Notes under the pieces: generated by a model
The model's database searches: none
Told to the model about the DNA's origin: nothing
What the model saw: only the letters and a program-made list of their open reading frames with translations
Assembly: GCA_937919625.1 (NCBI GenBank)
Contig: CALFRK010000175.1
Coordinates: 46,423-110,422, forward strand
Length of the DNA: 64,000 nucleotides
Source: an uncultured Ilumatobacter sp.
GTDB taxonomy: Bacteria; Actinomycetota; Acidimicrobiia; Acidimicrobiales; Ilumatobacteraceae
Reading direction: 5' to 3'
Program-made: the position numbers and the translations under genes
In this document: positions 52,514-61,588 of the stretch, one piece after another
Layout of the letters: each line of letters opens with the position of its first letter
How positions within the stretch are numbered: position 1 is the stretch's first letter

Positions 52514-52873
52514 ATGCGCACATACATGCTTGTCGCCATAGGAGGTGCTGTGGGCGCGTCTATGCGTTGGGGGCTCGGCGAATCGGTCAACCGATCACCG
52601 GGGGCCTTTCCCTACGCAACGTTGCTCATCAACGTCGTCGGCTGCGCGCTGATCGGGCTTGCGGCGCGGATGCTGGTGCGCGGTTCCGACCGTTGGCAGA
52701 TCGGAGTCACGGGGCTGCTGGGCGGCCTGACCACCTACTCGACATTCGCCGTCGAAACCAGAGAGTTACTCGACGCCGGCCACGGCGGCCAGGCGCTGCT
52801 GTATGTCGCCGTGTCGATCGTGGCCGGATTGGCAGCCACCGAGCTTGCCCGCGGGGATTGGCGACAGACATGA
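52514..52873 (+). CDS. crcB: CrcB/Fluc fluoride channel subunit 1
   Basis: 119 residues, four membrane helices. The family core GGAVGASMRWGLGE, LLINVVGCALIGLAA and TGLLGGLTTYSTFAVE (the central G-x-x-T-T-F/Y-S-T-F signature) are clear. CrcB forms small dimeric fluoride exit channels. Start at the ATG at 52514; a GTG at 52493 is possible. Divergent from the response regulator by 47 bp. I see no fluoride riboswitch upstream. Confidence 0.93.
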   Translation: MRTYMLVAIGGAVGASMRWGLGESVNRSPGAFPYATLLINVVGCALIGLAARMLVRGSDRWQIGVTGLLGGLTTYSTFAVETRELLDAGHGGQALLYVAVSIVAGLAATELARGDWRQT

Positions 52874-53187
52874 CGGCGGCCCTGTTCGTGATCGCCGCCG
52901 GCCTCGGAGCGGTCACACGTTTGCGGATCAATCAATACGGGTGGACATGGATCAGCACGCTGTCCGCCAACGTGATCGGATCATTCGCCCTCGGCTACCT
53001 GCTCGCCAGCGACCCGTCTGACACGATCCGCACAGTGATCGGCACCGGTTACCTCGGGTCGTTGACGACGTTCAGCATGTTCTCCCTCGAGGCCACAGAG
53101 GGTTCGCCGAGGCGCCGAATCACGATCATCTCGGCGACGCTGGTACTCGGGTTGCTGGCCGCCACGGCCGGCCATGCAATCGGCTGA
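52870..53187 (+). CDS. crcB: CrcB/Fluc fluoride channel subunit 2
   Basis: 105 residues starting at the ATG that overlaps the first crcB stop (ATGA). Core motifs are GLGAVTRLRINQ, LSANVIGSFALGYLL and TGYLGSLTTFSMFSLE. Two neighbouring crcB genes with different sequences usually form a heterodimeric channel. The longer frame reaching back to 52567 is a shadow of the first gene. Confidence 0.92.
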   Translation: MTAALFVIAAGLGAVTRLRINQYGWTWISTLSANVIGSFALGYLLASDPSDTIRTVIGTGYLGSLTTFSMFSLEATEGSPRRRITIISATLVLGLLAATAGHAIG

Positions 53188-53196
53188 GATCGACAT

Positions 53197-53234
53197 ATCA
53201 GAACTGTGCTCGGCCGAGCCGCTAGCACGCTGAT
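53197..53234. terminator. Branched hairpin between convergent crcB and ferredoxin genes
   Basis: Nested pairs ATCAG/CTGAT, GTGCT/AGCAC and CGGC/GCCG with small bulges, filling most of the 54-bp gap between the two converging genes. Probably a bidirectional terminator. Confidence 0.5.
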
Positions 53235-53241
53235 CGACTGG

Positions 53242-53442
53242 TCACGTGTCTTGCGTGATGGTGATCGCATACTCGGGACAGTTGTCGACAGCGAGCCGCG
53301 CCTTGCCCTCGAGGTCGGCTGCGACAGAGCCCTCGCCGATGACGACGGCTGTGCCGTAGTCGTCGACGTCGAACAGTTCGGGCGCCAAGGCATAACACCG
53401 GTTGTGGCCCTGACACAGATCCGGATTCAACTCGACTCGCAT
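53242..53442 (-). CDS. Single-cluster ferredoxin, [3Fe-4S] type
   Basis: 66 residues. Cysteines at 10, 16 and 55 (CQGHNRCYALAPELFD, then NCPEYAI) follow the actinobacterial pattern in which the second Cys is replaced (here by His13), giving a [3Fe-4S] cluster. These ferredoxins usually donate electrons to cytochrome P450s, often under TetR control. No P450 is in the window, but a TetR gene is divergent next door. The longer upstream frame has no support. Confidence 0.9.
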   Translation of the reverse strand: MRVELNPDLCQGHNRCYALAPELFDVDDYGTAVVIGEGSVAADLEGKARLAVDNCPEYAITITQDT

Positions 53443-53566
53443 GGTTCGAGCGTAGACAGTTGGCCAACCGCGGTATGCATCTGGAGGTGAGGCCGGGGTG
53501 GGAGGCAATCGTCGCGAGCGAGGTATTGGCGGTTGACTCCACACCGTCACGGACAACGTGGTTATT

Positions 53567-53666
53567 TCACGTAAAGTGATACTCCCGGCATGATGAGTGA
53601 GATTTGTAACAAACATGAGCGAATGAGCGTCCACCAACAAAATGCGAAGGGTTACCTTTACATGTA
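53567..53666. promoter_or_regulatory. Candidate operator region between ferredoxin and TetR genes
   Basis: This gap is richer in A and T than its surroundings. It contains the inverted repeat TCAC-N5-GTGA (53567-53579) and the palindrome TACATGTA (53659-53666), the second 64 bp before the TetR start. TetR regulators usually bind such palindromes in the divergent spacer. The rest of the 287-bp gap shows nothing I recognise. Confidence 0.35.
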
Positions 53667-53729
53667 GGGCCTTTGGCGCCGGGTTGAACAGGGGGCCCAC
53701 CCTCAATATCCAACGGCGAAAACGAGAGC

Positions 53730-54344
53730 ATGAACCGATCACACGACGAAACCAGCGAAGCGCTTCTGCAAGCCGCCCACCGGCTGCTCGCCGAGACCGG
53801 CCCTGACTCCCTTACCGTCAGGCGAATCGCCACCGAAGCGGGCATGAGCACGATGAATGTGTACTCGCGTTTCGGCGGCAAAGACGGCGTGATCGACGAA
53901 CTGTACGCCGACGGATACCGGCGCCTCGACGAAATACTCGAGACCGTTCCCGTCACCGACGACATCCCCGGAGATCTGGCGCTGGTCGCGAAGGCGTATC
54001 GCAACTTCGCCCTCGAGAACCCGACCTACTACGGCATCATGTTCCGCTCGACCGTGCACGGCTTTCACCCGTCGCCGGGTTCGACCGCACTCGGCCTCGG
54101 CGGCCTCGCGTCGTTTGTCGAGCGCGTTCAAGTCGGCCAGAACAGCGGCACCATCACGGGTGGCACAACAAACGATCATCGCGAGGTCGCCGTCTGGCTG
54201 TGGGCGACTTGCCACGGGCTCGTCAGCCTCGAACTCGATGGTGTCGGCGACGAGGAAGTCGATTGGCCGATGGTGTTCGAAGCCGGAATTCGGCGTTCGA
54301 TCAACGCCCTGCGCCCCGCGCAGCATCAAGTCAACATCCGCTGA
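53730..54344 (+). CDS. TetR-family transcriptional regulator
   Basis: 204 residues. N-terminal helix-turn-helix (ALLQAAHRLLAETGPDSLTV, then RRIATEAGMSTMNVYSRFGG) and a C-terminal ligand domain with TetR_C features (NPTYYGIMFRSTVHGF, LWATCHGLVSLELDGVG). Ligand unknown. Divergent from the ferredoxin gene and 49 bp upstream of the DedA gene on the same strand, so it could regulate either. Confidence 0.93.
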   Translation: MNRSHDETSEALLQAAHRLLAETGPDSLTVRRIATEAGMSTMNVYSRFGGKDGVIDELYADGYRRLDEILETVPVTDDIPGDLALVAKAYRNFALENPTYYGIMFRSTVHGFHPSPGSTALGLGGLASFVERVQVGQNSGTITGGTTNDHREVAVWLWATCHGLVSLELDGVGDEEVDWPMVFEAGIRRSINALRPAQHQVNIR

Positions 54345-54393
54345 CCCCCAGCGCACACCGGTCGACGATCTTCGGCATTAGGGTGCCACCTCG

Positions 54394-55017
54394 ATGAGCC
54401 CGGCGCTGTTCGCCAACAGTTTCACCGACCTGACCAACTGGTTGAGTGAGTTCTCCGCCAACTGGTGGTTTCTCGGCATCATCGCCGCGATCGCCTTGCT
54501 CGACTCTGTGATCCCGATCGTGCCGGGCGAGACGATGGTGATCATCGGTGGCGTCGCCGCTGGGCAGGGCAACCAAGGGCTGCTGCTGGTGATCGTCGCC
54601 GGCGCGGTCGGTGCCTTTCTCGGCGACAACATGGCCTACCTGATCGGTTACCGGATGAGCGACTTTATCCAGCGCCGCGCCGCCCTCCGGCCAAAATGGC
54701 AGACTCGCCTCGAATGGGCGGGCGAACAGATCCGCGTCCGCGGCGGGCTGTTGTTGATCACCGCCCGGTTCATCCCGGGAGGGCGCACCGCACTAACCGT
54801 CTCGTCGGGGATCACCCACCAGCCGCGTCGCTGGTTCATCGCCTGGGTCGCCGCCGCCACGATCATCTGGGCAACGTACGCGGCGCTGCTCGGCTACATC
54901 GGCGGCAAAGCGTTCGAGGACAATCACACCCTGGCGTTCCTCCTCGCCTTCGGCACAGCGCTCGGCATGACCTTGCTGATCGAGGTCGTTCGCCACTTGC
55001 GAGCCAAGTACCGCTGA
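54394..55017 (+). CDS. DedA-family membrane protein (SNARE-associated/VTT domain)
   Basis: 207 residues. The VTT core is visible: IVPGETMVIIGGVAAGQGNQ, AVGAFLGDNMAYLIGYRMSD, LLLITARFIPGGRTALTVSS and a conserved GYIGGK. The acidic E in PGE and the R-F-x-P-G-x-R motif are the residues required in other DedA proteins. The family takes part in undecaprenyl-phosphate or lipid flipping across the membrane. Confidence 0.92.
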   Translation: MSPALFANSFTDLTNWLSEFSANWWFLGIIAAIALLDSVIPIVPGETMVIIGGVAAGQGNQGLLLVIVAGAVGAFLGDNMAYLIGYRMSDFIQRRAALRPKWQTRLEWAGEQIRVRGGLLLITARFIPGGRTALTVSSGITHQPRRWFIAWVAAATIIWATYAALLGYIGGKAFEDNHTLAFLLAFGTALGMTLLIEVVRHLRAKYR

Positions 55018-55058
55018 TCGGTTCGCTGCTGCCGGCGGGCGAGGGCCAGACTCAGCAC

Positions 55059-55709
55059 ATGAATGTGTTCGAGGCCGTCACCCGTCGCAAGTCAGTTCGT
55101 CAGTTCACCGCTGAACCCGTCAGCGACGACACACTTCGCCAACTGCTCGAACTGGCGGCGCGGGCACCCAGCGGAGGCAATCTGCAGCCGTGGCGAATTT
55201 ATGTCGTCAACGGCGACAGTCTGAACCGATTCCGCGAGTTCATCGCTGACCGCCCGATCGAGGCCGGAGGGTACGACATCTATCCGCCAAACCTGTGGGA
55301 GCCGTATCGCACCAACCGGTTCGCGCTTGGTGAACAGATGTACGCCACGCTCGGGATCGGCCGCGAAGACAAGGTCGGCCGGTTCGAGCAGTTCGCCAGG
55401 AACGGCGATTTCTTCGGCGCCCCGGCAGCGCTGTTCTGCTTCATCGATCGAGGGATGGGGCCGCCGCAGTGGAGCGACCTCGGGATGTTCTTGCAGACGT
55501 TCATGCTGCTCGCCCAGGAGGCCGGACTCGGCACCTGCCCTCAGGAATACTGGTCGGTGCGTCACGGTGCCGTCAGCGAGTTTGTGGATGCGCCCGACAA
55601 CGAGATGCTGTTCTGTGGCATGTCGATCGGCCATGCCGACGAGGGCGCTCCCGTGAACTCGCTGGTCAGTGAACGGATGCCGCTCGATCAGTGGGCCAAG
55701 TTCGTCTAA
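55059..55709 (+). CDS. Nitroreductase-family flavoprotein (NfnB/NfsB-like)
   Basis: 216 residues with the FMN-binding start TRRKSVRQFTAEPVS, ARAPSGGNLQPWRIYVV, the FLQTFMLLAQEAGLGTCPQ block and FCGMSIGHADEGAPVN. Start at the ATG at 55059 (MNVFEAVTRRKS), 41 bp after the DedA gene. It is unlike the shorter nitroreductase at 6276-6842, so the two belong to different subfamilies. Reduces nitro or quinone compounds; substrate unknown. Confidence 0.9.
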   Translation: MNVFEAVTRRKSVRQFTAEPVSDDTLRQLLELAARAPSGGNLQPWRIYVVNGDSLNRFREFIADRPIEAGGYDIYPPNLWEPYRTNRFALGEQMYATLGIGREDKVGRFEQFARNGDFFGAPAALFCFIDRGMGPPQWSDLGMFLQTFMLLAQEAGLGTCPQEYWSVRHGAVSEFVDAPDNEMLFCGMSIGHADEGAPVNSLVSERMPLDQWAKFV

Positions 55710-55726
55710 ACCAGCACTGGCGACGG

Positions 55727-56104
55727 TCAGTACTTGATCAACTCCCTAAAACTACCGACACCCAAGATCTGCACCGACTCGGGGAGGCGTTCCCGCAGGC
55801 CCTTGTCTGATGTGACAACCCTGAGCTCGTCATCGTTCGGCACCGCACCGACCAGGTCGACGATGTGATCGTCAGCGGCATTGCGGCCGCGCCGGGGCGC
55901 CTCGACGATCGACAGATTGCCGCCGGCCAGCATCAGCGTCGATTGCGGCACCGGTGCGTCGAACACGACCGTCACATCATCGTCGTGGGTGCGGCACCAT
56001 TCGGCGACCCGCTGGGCAAACCGGCAAGAGGCGGCAGCACGATCATTCCACCAGCCGTCGGGGCGCGACCCGTACACATTGTTGCCATCGATCAGCCAGC
56101 GCAC
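55727..56104 (-). CDS. NYN-domain (YacP-like) predicted RNase
   Basis: 125 residues from a GTG at 56104 (VRWLIDGNNVYGSRPDGWWN). The acidic residues expected of NYN/PIN nucleases are present: LIDGNNV, VTVVFDAP, NAADDHIVDLV and VVTSDKGLRERL. It is the last gene of the carboxylase operon, 4 bp after the AtuA-like gene's stop. The longer upstream frame is a shadow of that gene. Confidence 0.82.
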   Translation of the reverse strand: MRWLIDGNNVYGSRPDGWWNDRAAASCRFAQRVAEWCRTHDDDVTVVFDAPVPQSTLMLAGGNLSIVEAPRRGRNAADDHIVDLVGAVPNDDELRVVTSDKGLRERLPESVQILGVGSFRELIKY

Positions 56105-56108
56105 TCGC

Positions 56109-57863
56109 TCAGAGTAGGTCGACTGGTACGTCGACCACTCGGGCACGCAGCCATTCACCGAGGCTCTTGGCCTGACCATCGATCCTGCTCGAGGCAGCGA
56201 CACCTTCCTCGAGTAGGTCGTGGATGACAAAGTTGAGCGACCACAGGTTCGACAGGTCGTAACGATCGATCTTCAGATCGGTGGTCTCTGGCAACAGCTC
56301 CCGTAGGCGGGCGACCGTGAGCTGACCAGCGAGCCACTCGTAGGCTTCGGCGCTGCGGGCGAACACCCCGAGGTTGGCGTTGCCACCCTTGTCGCCAGAT
56401 CGGGCGCCCACGACGCGGCCCAGCGCGACTCGCTCGGTGTGAGTCGTCGCGGGAACCGCAACCGCTCGCGATGGTTCACCGGTCTCGGCGCTGCCGTTGG
56501 CAGGCGCCGTCGAGTCGATGTGCACGGTGTTGCCTGCGACGTGGACGTAGCTCGGTACCAGATCAGCCGAAATGAGCGCCGGGCGGTAAACGCCAAACGA
56601 AGACGCCGCCGAAGGACCACCGGACAGACCGTAGAAGCCGGGGATACTGGCTAGAGCGGTCTCGATGAAGGCGTTCGAGAACGCCCGGCCGACCTTGCGC
56701 TCGTCGGGATCCTTGACCGTGACCCTCCACTGCGCAGTGGCCGCCTCGTTCGATTCGGGGTCGGCCTGATCGGTGCGGATCACCCGGGATGTCACCGAGC
56801 CAAAGTCGTCGGGACCATACGGGCAGGCCCGCCAGAAGGCGGCCTCGACGACCTGCGCCTTGGCCTCGATGTCGAGCCCCGTGAGTGCAACGGCGATGTC
56901 GTTGCGATACCCGCCCAGCTCGTTCATGGCGACCTTGAGCGTTGGCGGCGGCGGCTCGCCGATCGTGCCCGAGATCTGCACCCGGTCGGGGGCGATCTGC
57001 TCGAGCCGAAGCGTGTCGAACCTGGCCGTTACATCGGGACCGAGATAGCGCGGCCCAGCGATCTCGTAGAGCAGCTGCGAGGTGACCGTGCCGATCGAGA
57101 CCTGGCCACCGGTGCCATCGTGCTTACCGATCACCACCGAACCGTCGGCGGCAACCTCGGCCCAGGGGAAGCCGAGTCGTTCCATTCCCGGCACCTCGGT
57201 GAAGAACGAGTAATTGCCGCCGGTTGCTTGGGCACTGCACTCGATCACGTGGCCGGCGACCACCGCACCCGCCAGCTGGTTCCAGTCGTCGCGTTGCCAA
57301 CCGTGGTGCCAGGCAGCGGGGCCGCAGGTAACCGCGGCGTCGGTGACCCGGCCGGTAATCACGATGTCGGCTCCGCGCTGGAGGGCGTCGACGATGCCCC
57401 AACAACCGAGGTAGGCGTTGGCGGTCAGGTAGCGTTCGAGGTCGCCCAGGTCGCCGCCCGTGGTAAACGGCCGCAAGGCATTGCCGGCTGCCAGTTCCCC
57501 GATTCGAGGCATCAGGTCGTCACCGTCGACATAGGCGATCGTCGGTGATAGGCCTAGCCGGTCGGCAACTTCTTGCACGGCGTCGGCACAGCCGGCGGGG
57601 TCGAGGCCACCGGCATTCGACACAACCTTGATGCCGCGGTCGAGGCAGGTGCCCATCACATCGTCCATTTGCTTCACGAACGTAGAGGCGAACCCGCGGC
57701 CTGGCTGCTTGGCGCGAATCCTGCTGAGGATCAGCATCGTCAGCTCTGCCAACCAGTCGCCGGTAAGCACGTCGATCGGGCCCCCCTCGACCATCTCGCG
57801 TGCGCCCGACAATCGGTCGCCGAAGAAGCCCGAGCAGTTGGCGATCCGGATCGGGTCAGCCAT
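56109..57863 (-). CDS. AtuA-like acyclic terpene utilisation family protein (DUF1446)
   Basis: 584 residues. N-terminal DUF1446 domain (IRIANCSGFFGDRLSGAREM, then LTGDWLAELTMLIL, NAGGLDPAGCADAVQEVADR, GADIVITGRVTDAAVTCGP) and a C-terminal ~110-residue AtuA-like domain starting near RVALGRVVGARSGDKGGNAN. In Pseudomonas, AtuA is encoded with geranyl-CoA carboxylase genes in citronellol breakdown. The same layout in actinobacteria often serves branched-chain or other acyl-CoAs. Its start overlaps the carboxylase alpha gene by 8 bp. Confidence 0.9.
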   Translation of the reverse strand: MADPIRIANCSGFFGDRLSGAREMVEGGPIDVLTGDWLAELTMLILSRIRAKQPGRGFASTFVKQMDDVMGTCLDRGIKVVSNAGGLDPAGCADAVQEVADRLGLSPTIAYVDGDDLMPRIGELAAGNALRPFTTGGDLGDLERYLTANAYLGCWGIVDALQRGADIVITGRVTDAAVTCGPAAWHHGWQRDDWNQLAGAVVAGHVIECSAQATGGNYSFFTEVPGMERLGFPWAEVAADGSVVIGKHDGTGGQVSIGTVTSQLLYEIAGPRYLGPDVTARFDTLRLEQIAPDRVQISGTIGEPPPPTLKVAMNELGGYRNDIAVALTGLDIEAKAQVVEAAFWRACPYGPDDFGSVTSRVIRTDQADPESNEAATAQWRVTVKDPDERKVGRAFSNAFIETALASIPGFYGLSGGPSAASSFGVYRPALISADLVPSYVHVAGNTVHIDSTAPANGSAETGEPSRAVAVPATTHTERVALGRVVGARSGDKGGNANLGVFARSAEAYEWLAGQLTVARLRELLPETTDLKIDRYDLSNLWSLNFVIHDLLEEGVAASSRIDGQAKSLGEWLRARVVDVPVDLL

Positions 57864-59928
57864 CAGCACCGCTTCCTTCTGGGGCGGCCAGCTCCACGAG
57901 CAAATCGCCGGTGTCGACGCGGTCGCCGACCGAGAAGTTAACGGCAGCGACAAGATGGTCGCCGTGGGCCGTGATCTTGTGCTCCATCTTCATCGCCTCG
58001 ACGACCATCAGCAGTTGCCCGTCGACGACGGATTGCCCAGCTTCGACATGGACAGCGATCACGGTGCCGGGCAAAGGGGAGATCGGCCCGCTGCCGACCT
58101 CGTCGGCGTCGTGGTCGACGAATTGCGGCGGCCACAACCACTCGAGCGACCCGGCCGGGCTGGCGGTGACAACCAGGTCGCCGTTGATACGCGTCGCGAT
58201 ACGATGCCGGACGCCGTCGACTTCGACGACGTGACCCGAGTCATCAACGGCGAGCAGCCGAACGACACACCTGCGCCGGTCGTCGGGAAGCAGTGCACCC
58301 GACTCGTCGGCCTGCGGGGGCGCGCCGACCAGCACGTCAGCGGTTCGATCGTGGCCGTTTTCGGCGCGCCGAAACACGTACTCGGCGTACCAGGGGACGC
58401 CACGATGCGTTCCGGGGGTGAATCCTCGATCGGCATCCGGCTCTCGCTCGCCGTCGCAGATCAGCGACCGACGTTGGCCCCGCGTCCGCAGGTTTCGCCA
58501 GCCCGATGGAGCGAACCCGAACGCCCCGTCGCTGGCACGGTTGACACGCTCGATCTCAAAGACGGCGGCCAAGAAGTGGGCGAGTCGATCGTCGCCAGTC
58601 GGCCCAGGGGCAGCCAGCACACCAGGATGCTCGTCGAGGTAAACCGTCGGTGTGTTGCCTGCCCGAAAGTCGGGCTCGTTCATGATCGCAGCGAGCGTGT
58701 TGGCGTTGGTGCGGACACCGGTGACGCGCGCCGCACGCAGCGCACGCGCAATCTGCAGGGCGGCGACACCGCGGTCGGCGTGGTGGGCGATCACCTTGGC
58801 GAGCAGTGAGTCGTAGTCGGACGACACCTCGCTGCCAGCCCGGAAACCAGTGTCGACCCGGACGTCGCCGGCAATCTCGAACTCGGTCACCGTGCCAGTC
58901 GACGGTAGCCAACCGGCGGCCGGGTCTTCGGCGACGAGACGGACCTCGATGGCGTGGCCCGTGAAGGTGATGTCGTTCTGCGTGAACGGCAGTGCATGTC
59001 CACTGGCGACACCGATCTGCATCTCGACCAGGTCGATGCCGGTGATCGCCTCGGTGACAGGATGCTCGACCTGGAGCCGCGTGTTAACCTCGAGGAAGGT
59101 GATCGTTCCGTTTTCACCGACCATAAACTCGACAGTTCCTGCGCCCAGGTACCCGACATGACGGGCCAGTGCCAATGCTCCAGCGTGCAGGCGGGTGCGC
59201 ACCTCGTGACTGATACCCGGCGAAGGCGCCTCCTCGACGACCTTCTGGTTGCGACGCTGGATCGAGCACTCGCGATCGCCGAGATGAACGACGTTGCCGT
59301 GGGCGTCGCCGAGGATCTGCACCTCGACATGACGGCCACGTTTGATGTAGGGCTCGATGAAGACGGTGCCATCACCGAACGCCGAAGCGGCCTCGCGGGT
59401 GGCGGCCTGGATGGCGTCGGCGAGTTCAGCCGGATCGTGCACGATTCGCATGCCGCGCCCTCCACCACCAGCGGCGGCCTTCACCAACACAGGCATCGTG
59501 AGACCGTCGGGAACCTCCCCGGGGGCCACCTCGACGATTTCGGTCGTCGGCACCCCGGCCTCGGCTGCGGCCCGCTTGGCGGCGACCTTGTCGCCGAGCA
59601 GGCGGATCTGGTCGGGGGTCGGGCCGACCCAGATAAGTCCGGCGTCGATCACGGCTTGGGCGAACTCGGCGTTCTCGGCCAGGAATCCGTAGCCGGGGTG
59701 GATCGCCGTGGAACCCGAGTCGAGAGCGGCCTGGATGATGGCGTCGCGGCGCAGGTACGACTCGGCAGGAGTTGATCCCCCGAGCGCGACCGCGATGTCG
59801 ACCAAATCGACATGGAGGGCGTTGCGATCTGGCTCGGAGTACACCCCGACAGTCGAGATCCCCATCCGGTGAGCGGTGCGGGCAATCCGGCAGGCGATCT
59901 CGCCGCGGTTGGCGATCAACAGGCGCAT
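57856..59928 (-). CDS. Acyl-CoA carboxylase alpha subunit (biotin carboxylase + BCCP)
   Basis: 690 residues. Biotin carboxylase part ~1-445 with IANRGEIACRIARTA, the ATP-grasp glycine loop AAAGGGGRGMRIVHD and the catalytic block EVNTRLQVEHPVTEAITG. C-terminal biotin carrier domain with EAMKMEH (biotinylated Lys ~645). It uses ATP and bicarbonate to carboxylate biotin for the beta subunit. Start and beta stop share one base (TGATG). It could belong to a methylcrotonyl-, geranyl- or propionyl-CoA carboxylase; the neighbour AtuA favours the first two. Confidence 0.94.
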   Translation of the reverse strand: MRLLIANRGEIACRIARTAHRMGISTVGVYSEPDRNALHVDLVDIAVALGGSTPAESYLRRDAIIQAALDSGSTAIHPGYGFLAENAEFAQAVIDAGLIWVGPTPDQIRLLGDKVAAKRAAAEAGVPTTEIVEVAPGEVPDGLTMPVLVKAAAGGGGRGMRIVHDPAELADAIQAATREAASAFGDGTVFIEPYIKRGRHVEVQILGDAHGNVVHLGDRECSIQRRNQKVVEEAPSPGISHEVRTRLHAGALALARHVGYLGAGTVEFMVGENGTITFLEVNTRLQVEHPVTEAITGIDLVEMQIGVASGHALPFTQNDITFTGHAIEVRLVAEDPAAGWLPSTGTVTEFEIAGDVRVDTGFRAGSEVSSDYDSLLAKVIAHHADRGVAALQIARALRAARVTGVRTNANTLAAIMNEPDFRAGNTPTVYLDEHPGVLAAPGPTGDDRLAHFLAAVFEIERVNRASDGAFGFAPSGWRNLRTRGQRRSLICDGEREPDADRGFTPGTHRGVPWYAEYVFRRAENGHDRTADVLVGAPPQADESGALLPDDRRRCVVRLLAVDDSGHVVEVDGVRHRIATRINGDLVVTASPAGSLEWLWPPQFVDHDADEVGSGPISPLPGTVIAVHVEAGQSVVDGQLLMVVEAMKMEHKITAHGDHLVAAVNFSVGDRVDTGDLLVELAAPEGSGADG

Positions 59929-61523
59929 CAGTGCCTCCAGATCCCGTATTCACGGGTGCCGAGCACCACATTGCTGTGGGCGGCCGACAAGGCCATGGCG
60001 AGCACGTGACGCGTGTCGTTGGGGTGGATGATGCCGTCGTCCCATACCCGCCCGGTCGAGTACAGCGCTGTCGATTCGTTTTCGATCTGGTTCTCGAGCG
60101 CTTGCTTCGCTGTGTTGAGAAGATCTTCGTCGATCTCGATGCCACGACCAGCGGCGGCGTTGCGAGCGACGATGTCCATCACCCCGGCCAACTGGCGGGG
60201 ACCCATCACAGCAATCTTGTGGTTGGGCCACGAGAAGATGAACCGCGGGTCGTACGCCTTGCCGGCCATGCCGTAATTGCCGGCTCCGTACGAGGCGCCG
60301 ACCATCAGGCAGAAATGCGGCACCTCACTGTTGGACACGGCGTTGATCAGTTTGGCGCCGTTGCGGATGATGCCACCCTGCTCGGCCTTCGAGCCGACCA
60401 TGAACCCGGTGATGTTGTGCATGAAGACCAGAGGTGTGTCGGTCACATTGCACATCTGGATGAACTGGGCGCCCTTCTTGGCCTCCTCGGAGAAGAGGAT
60501 TCCGTTGTTGCCCAAAACGCCGATCGGAAAGCCGTGGATAGATCCCCAGCCGCACACGAGCTTGTCGCCGTAGAGCGGCTTGAACTCCTCGAAGCGGCTG
60601 CCGTCGAGCACGCGGGCGTAGATCTCACGGATGTCGAACGGGATCCGCACGTCGGCCGAGGCACACCCGATCAGGTCGTTCGTGTCGTGCACGGGCTCGT
60701 CGGCGGGTTCGGTCGGGCCGGGGCCGAGCTTTTTCCAACGCAGGTGCTTGACGATGTCGCGGATCATCCGCAGGGCGTCCATCTCGTCGACGGCGAGATA
60801 GTCGCTGAGGCCGCTGGTGCGGCTGTGCATCTCTGCGCCGCCGAGCGTCTCCTCGTCGACGACCTCGTCGATCGCCATCTTCACGAGTGGCGGCCCACCC
60901 AGGTAGGCGGTGCCGCGCTCTTTCACGAAGATCGTGTAGTCGCTCATGCCAGGCGTGTAGGCGCCGCCGGCGGTGTTGGGCCCGAACACGGCGGTGATAG
61001 TGGGGATCCCGAGCTTGGAGGCCTGGGTCTGGTTGCGGAAGCTCTCGCCGCCACGGATGAAGATGTCGGCCTGGTGCGGCAGGTCGGCGCCGGCCGACTC
61101 GTTGAGGTTGATCCACGGCAAACGGTTCTGACGGATGATCTCGTGGAACCGCATGCCCTTGTCGACCGACCGCGGGTTCATCGATCCGCCCCGATACGTC
61201 ATGTCGGAGGCTCCGATCGCACACTCGACGCCTTCGATGATGCCGATCCCGACGACCGAGCCGGCGCCGATCGGAAACTCGGTGCCCCAACCGGCGAGGG
61301 CGCTCAGTTCGAGGAACGGGGTGTCGGGGTCGACGAGTTGCTCGATCCGTTCTCGTGGCAGCATCTTGCCGCGCTTGCGATGCCGGTCGACGTAACGCTG
61401 CCCGCCGATCGACGGCACCGAGGCCATGAGGGTCTCGACCTCGGCCCACAGCGCTTCCATCGCGGCAAGGTTCTCTCGATACTCGTCACTGCGCGTGTCG
61501 AGCTTGGATTTCAGCACCTTCAT
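59928..61523 (-). CDS. Acyl-CoA carboxylase beta subunit (carboxyltransferase; MCC/GCC-like)
   Basis: 531 residues, two crotonase-like halves. GKMLPRERIEQLVDPDTPFL, NLNESAGADLPHQADIF, TAVFGPNTAGGAYTPGMSDY and the second-half HNITGFMVGSKAEQGGIIRN and GASYGAGNYGM are those of methylcrotonyl/geranyl-CoA carboxyltransferases rather than of propionyl-CoA ones. First gene of the operon. A TTGACG-18-TAGGTT promoter and a two-box operator lie directly upstream. Confidence 0.94.
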   Translation of the reverse strand: MKVLKSKLDTRSDEYRENLAAMEALWAEVETLMASVPSIGGQRYVDRHRKRGKMLPRERIEQLVDPDTPFLELSALAGWGTEFPIGAGSVVGIGIIEGVECAIGASDMTYRGGSMNPRSVDKGMRFHEIIRQNRLPWINLNESAGADLPHQADIFIRGGESFRNQTQASKLGIPTITAVFGPNTAGGAYTPGMSDYTIFVKERGTAYLGGPPLVKMAIDEVVDEETLGGAEMHSRTSGLSDYLAVDEMDALRMIRDIVKHLRWKKLGPGPTEPADEPVHDTNDLIGCASADVRIPFDIREIYARVLDGSRFEEFKPLYGDKLVCGWGSIHGFPIGVLGNNGILFSEEAKKGAQFIQMCNVTDTPLVFMHNITGFMVGSKAEQGGIIRNGAKLINAVSNSEVPHFCLMVGASYGAGNYGMAGKAYDPRFIFSWPNHKIAVMGPRQLAGVMDIVARNAAAGRGIEIDEDLLNTAKQALENQIENESTALYSTGRVWDDGIIHPNDTRHVLAMALSAAHSNVVLGTREYGIWRH

Positions 61524-61557
61524 CGTTCTGCTGGCCCCACGGTCGGCAACCTACGAC

Positions 61558-61588
61558 GCGGTACCGATCAGCGTCAAATGGTACCGCC
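61558..61588 (-). promoter_or_regulatory. Operator A: paired GGTACC boxes over the carboxylase promoter
   Basis: GGTACC at 61560-61565 and again at 61580-61585, start to start 20 bp, in the frame GnGGTACCG-N13-GGTACCGC. On the minus strand TTGACG (between the boxes), an 18-bp spacer and TAGGTT form a promoter for the carboxylase operon, so a bound protein would cover the -35. The same arrangement recurs at 61906-61936. Confidence 0.6.

Noticed and set aside
54465..55709. Fused 414-residue frame over DedA and nitroreductase
   Set aside because: Its first half is a shadow of the DedA gene; the nitroreductase starts at its own ATG at 55059.
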